Of a stretch of 64,000 bases of DNA, positions 61,930-64,000 are shown piece by piece. Both the position numbers and the translations under genes were made by a program. The notes under the pieces are model-generated. The model was not told the DNA's origin. It did no database searches and saw only the letters and a list, made by a program, of their open reading frames with translations. The stretch is from positions 4,092,001 to 4,156,000 of the forward strand of contig NC_064443.1 of NCBI RefSeq assembly GCF_023343835.1, given 5' to 3'. This stretch comes from Lagopus muta (taxonomy: Eukaryota; Chordata; Aves; Galliformes; Phasianidae). How positions within the stretch are numbered: position 1 is the first letter of the stretch; each line of letters begins with the position of its first letter.

Positions 61930-64000
61930 AAGTGAAGTTCCTCATTGGGTGTTTCTGTCACTATCCATGAAGCTAAGAGAACAGATTACATTACTCTAAA
62001 CAGGAACTACTCTTAAGCTTCTTGGGCATTCTAAGAATGGCGCTTCCTAAACGAACAAAAATGCAAGAAAACAAAAGAGTTTTGTATCATCTCCACATTA
62101 TACAATGAAACTAGAACAGCTGGTTAAGAATTCACTACAAGTAATGACAGGTTGATGGTTATATAAGGATTTCTTTCTGATCTTACTGTCTTCTGCAGCA
62201 TCTCAGCCCTCAGCATATCAGATAGGCAGCTGTGAGCATTACTATCTCCATGTTCTGTAGAGCAAAGCTAGCAAAAAGTTAAGTGACTTGACTAACAGAT
62301 TGCAAAAGCTAGAAATAAGAGAAGGTACTCCAAAGATAACGTCCTGCAGACTTTATTTATGTGAGTAACTCTAACTGGTCTGGATCCTAATTTCATGCCT
62401 TACTGCCTCAATCACAAAAAAGCCTTTCTCTGGGTAACGAAGGAGCTCCACAGAGAAAAGAGGAACTTAAAGAGAGAAGACAGAAACATAAAGCGTATCT
62501 CACAGAACTCATAACTTGCTTACTGAGCCTTCTGAGGGAAAGAGCTTTTAGGCTTGCTTTCCTAAGCAGCCATTTTGGAACTGCAGATTGTACTGCACTC
62601 AGTGAGCTACTTCTGTCTTCAGCAGGGACTGTTTTATCTTGTGGCAGTTGCTTTTGCTGTGGTTGTGAACAGTTTGCTTTCAAATCAAGTTTACAATGTG
62701 GAATTAAAATACAGTGTGTTCAGAATGTAGGACAGAATAGTAATTTAAAAGGCAAGAAAAGGTCTGGAAAGCCTGTAAGGGATATCAGAGAGCAGAAGTG
62801 GTTTCCATGACAACAAATCCTCCAAAATCTTTGCATTCATATTGATTCTAGTGATGGATGAGCCAATCTGGGGGCAGGGAATAAAAATAAGGAGAAAAAA
62901 TGTTTAACCCTAATGAAGAACTCATTTTCTTTAAGGGAAAAAAAATTACAGAAGTCTTTCTTCCTAAAGTCTTTAAGTCACAACCCAGCTACAAGAGATT
63001 TAATGTGAGGCATGGCTATCCTGGCTTATTTCCCTGTAGTCTGGTTCAGCTTGCAAGGCATTTTGTTAATTGTGACCCCAGCTGAACTAGGAAGGGGGAA
63101 ATATTGCTACAGAAAAAGGGTCTGAAACTGCCCGGATAAAATTATAGGCAATGACAGAGATGCACCTCCTCCAAGTGTGACAGATGACAGCACCGTGTGG
63201 CTCCTATGAGCAGTGAGTAGTGGCACAGGAATGAGCTGTTTGTGCCACAGTGGAGCGATTTTAAAATTTAAGCTGTGTTCTAATTCTTGGAGAATAGTTT
63301 CTGCCTTTTTCATCTGTATCTTAGCTATTTTTGAAGCCCATACTGGGCTGTGACACTCTTACCCCTATGCCATTGTGAGCATCTATGTAGCTTTCATGGT
63401 TGCTCTTGGACTGGCAGTCCAAAGTGCTTTAGGAGCAGACTCAGCTGCTTTAGCAGCTCCTACATTCCTGAGTCATGTCACTGACAGTTAGCTCCTTGTA
63501 AATTGCTACATAACTCAGTGCTCTTGAAAATGTGTGAAGTGAAGATTTTTAAGAACTGTGCTGCTGTTGGTCATAGTTTTGTATATGAGAATGAAGCAAA
63601 GGAAAGGACCCCACCATTGGGTCACAAGCTTTCAATAAGAAACTTATGAAGAGACAGAAAAAGTACCTTATTTTGTACTGTATCATCTAATCTGGATGTA
63701 TTTCAGATACTGCATGTTTTGTGCAGTCTTTGACTCAAAGCAACATGGGTTTCATCAATCAGCACTGATGTTCTATGGGCTAAAAGTACACTGTAGCTAA
63801 GTAGTAAATCTGTAAACAACTTATAAAATAATCTTTCAGTAATGATCATTTTAGTCTTCAACATTATACACTCCTAATATGTCTCAAACACTGCTGCTCT
63901 TTAAAGAAATAGCCACATCTTTCTTAAATGTATTAAATGCTGTTGCAACAGGACTGAAAATGTCACAGTAGTGAAGCTGTAGGGAAGAGTACTGGCCTAT
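61930..64000. other. Unique DNA, no gene seen
   Basis: No exon or mobile element is recognised. A 91-codon minus frame (62408-62683) has a hydrophobic stretch but no recognisable domain, and I saw no convincing splice or promoter context; it is treated as chance. Confidence 0.55.

Noticed and set aside
62408..62683. 91-codon minus frame with a hydrophobic stretch resembling a secreted or membrane protein
   Set aside because: The hydrophobic stretch is near the C-terminus, no domain is recognised, and there is no supporting gene structure.
1..64000. A prokaryotic-type or multi-gene system (operon, CRISPR, phage or toxin-antitoxin)
   Set aside because: No long open frames, ribosome-binding-site spacing, direct-repeat arrays or gene clusters; the CR1 elements show it is avian nuclear DNA.

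Overview
This window looks like nuclear DNA of a bird, probably a galliform such as chicken, turkey or quail. The main evidence is seven CR1 (chicken repeat 1) LINE loci with avian-type 3' ends: the stretch ending in 'TTCCAACCT...' or 'CCAACCC...', followed by ATTCTATG-type octamers. By eye the rest is AT-rich, CpG-poor, full of A/T homopolymers and short microsatellites, and free of long open frames. No operons, rRNA, tRNA, CRISPR arrays or bacterial or phage genes were seen. The species call is an inference.

No protein-coding gene can be supported. The longest ATG-to-stop frames (about 100-128 codons) are at chance level for 64 kb, have no recognisable domain, or lie in CR1 sequence. The window is best read as intergenic or a very long intron. 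Two exon-like units with good splice signals (47062-47250 plus, 55940-56120 minus) are reported with low confidence; they could be lncRNA or UTR exons or chance.

Layout. 1-4993: unique DNA with a CpG-bearing patch at 3640-3850 that holds a CTCF-like site and two CACGTG E-boxes. 4994-5235: minus-strand CR1 3' end. 5236-12050: unique DNA. 12055-12245: GC-richer unclassified block with a 12-bp hairpin and a possible splice donor. 12246-25955: unique DNA with a Z-DNA-prone alternating tract at 22123-22148. 25956-26362: CR1, followed by a 16-bp tandem repeat. 26610-37200: unique DNA with a 16-bp-stem hairpin at 27531-27575. 37200-39011: an old CR1 keeping part of a decayed ORF2 and interrupted by a second CR1 (37814-38030). 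42306-42517: CR1 whose 5' edge is a fold-back inverted repeat. 45240-46822: two clusters of POU/octamer-like motifs. 53905-54386 and 55330-55615: two CR1 copies with the same tail type. 55715-56130: an unclassified GC-richer block. 61689-61929: a CR1 closely related to the nested copy. The remainder is unique AT-rich DNA.

Nothing here amounts to a new multi-gene system. The most useful observations are the nested CR1 insertion, the fold-back CR1 junction, the two exon-like units, and a few compact structural or regulatory motifs that could be tested by alignment.
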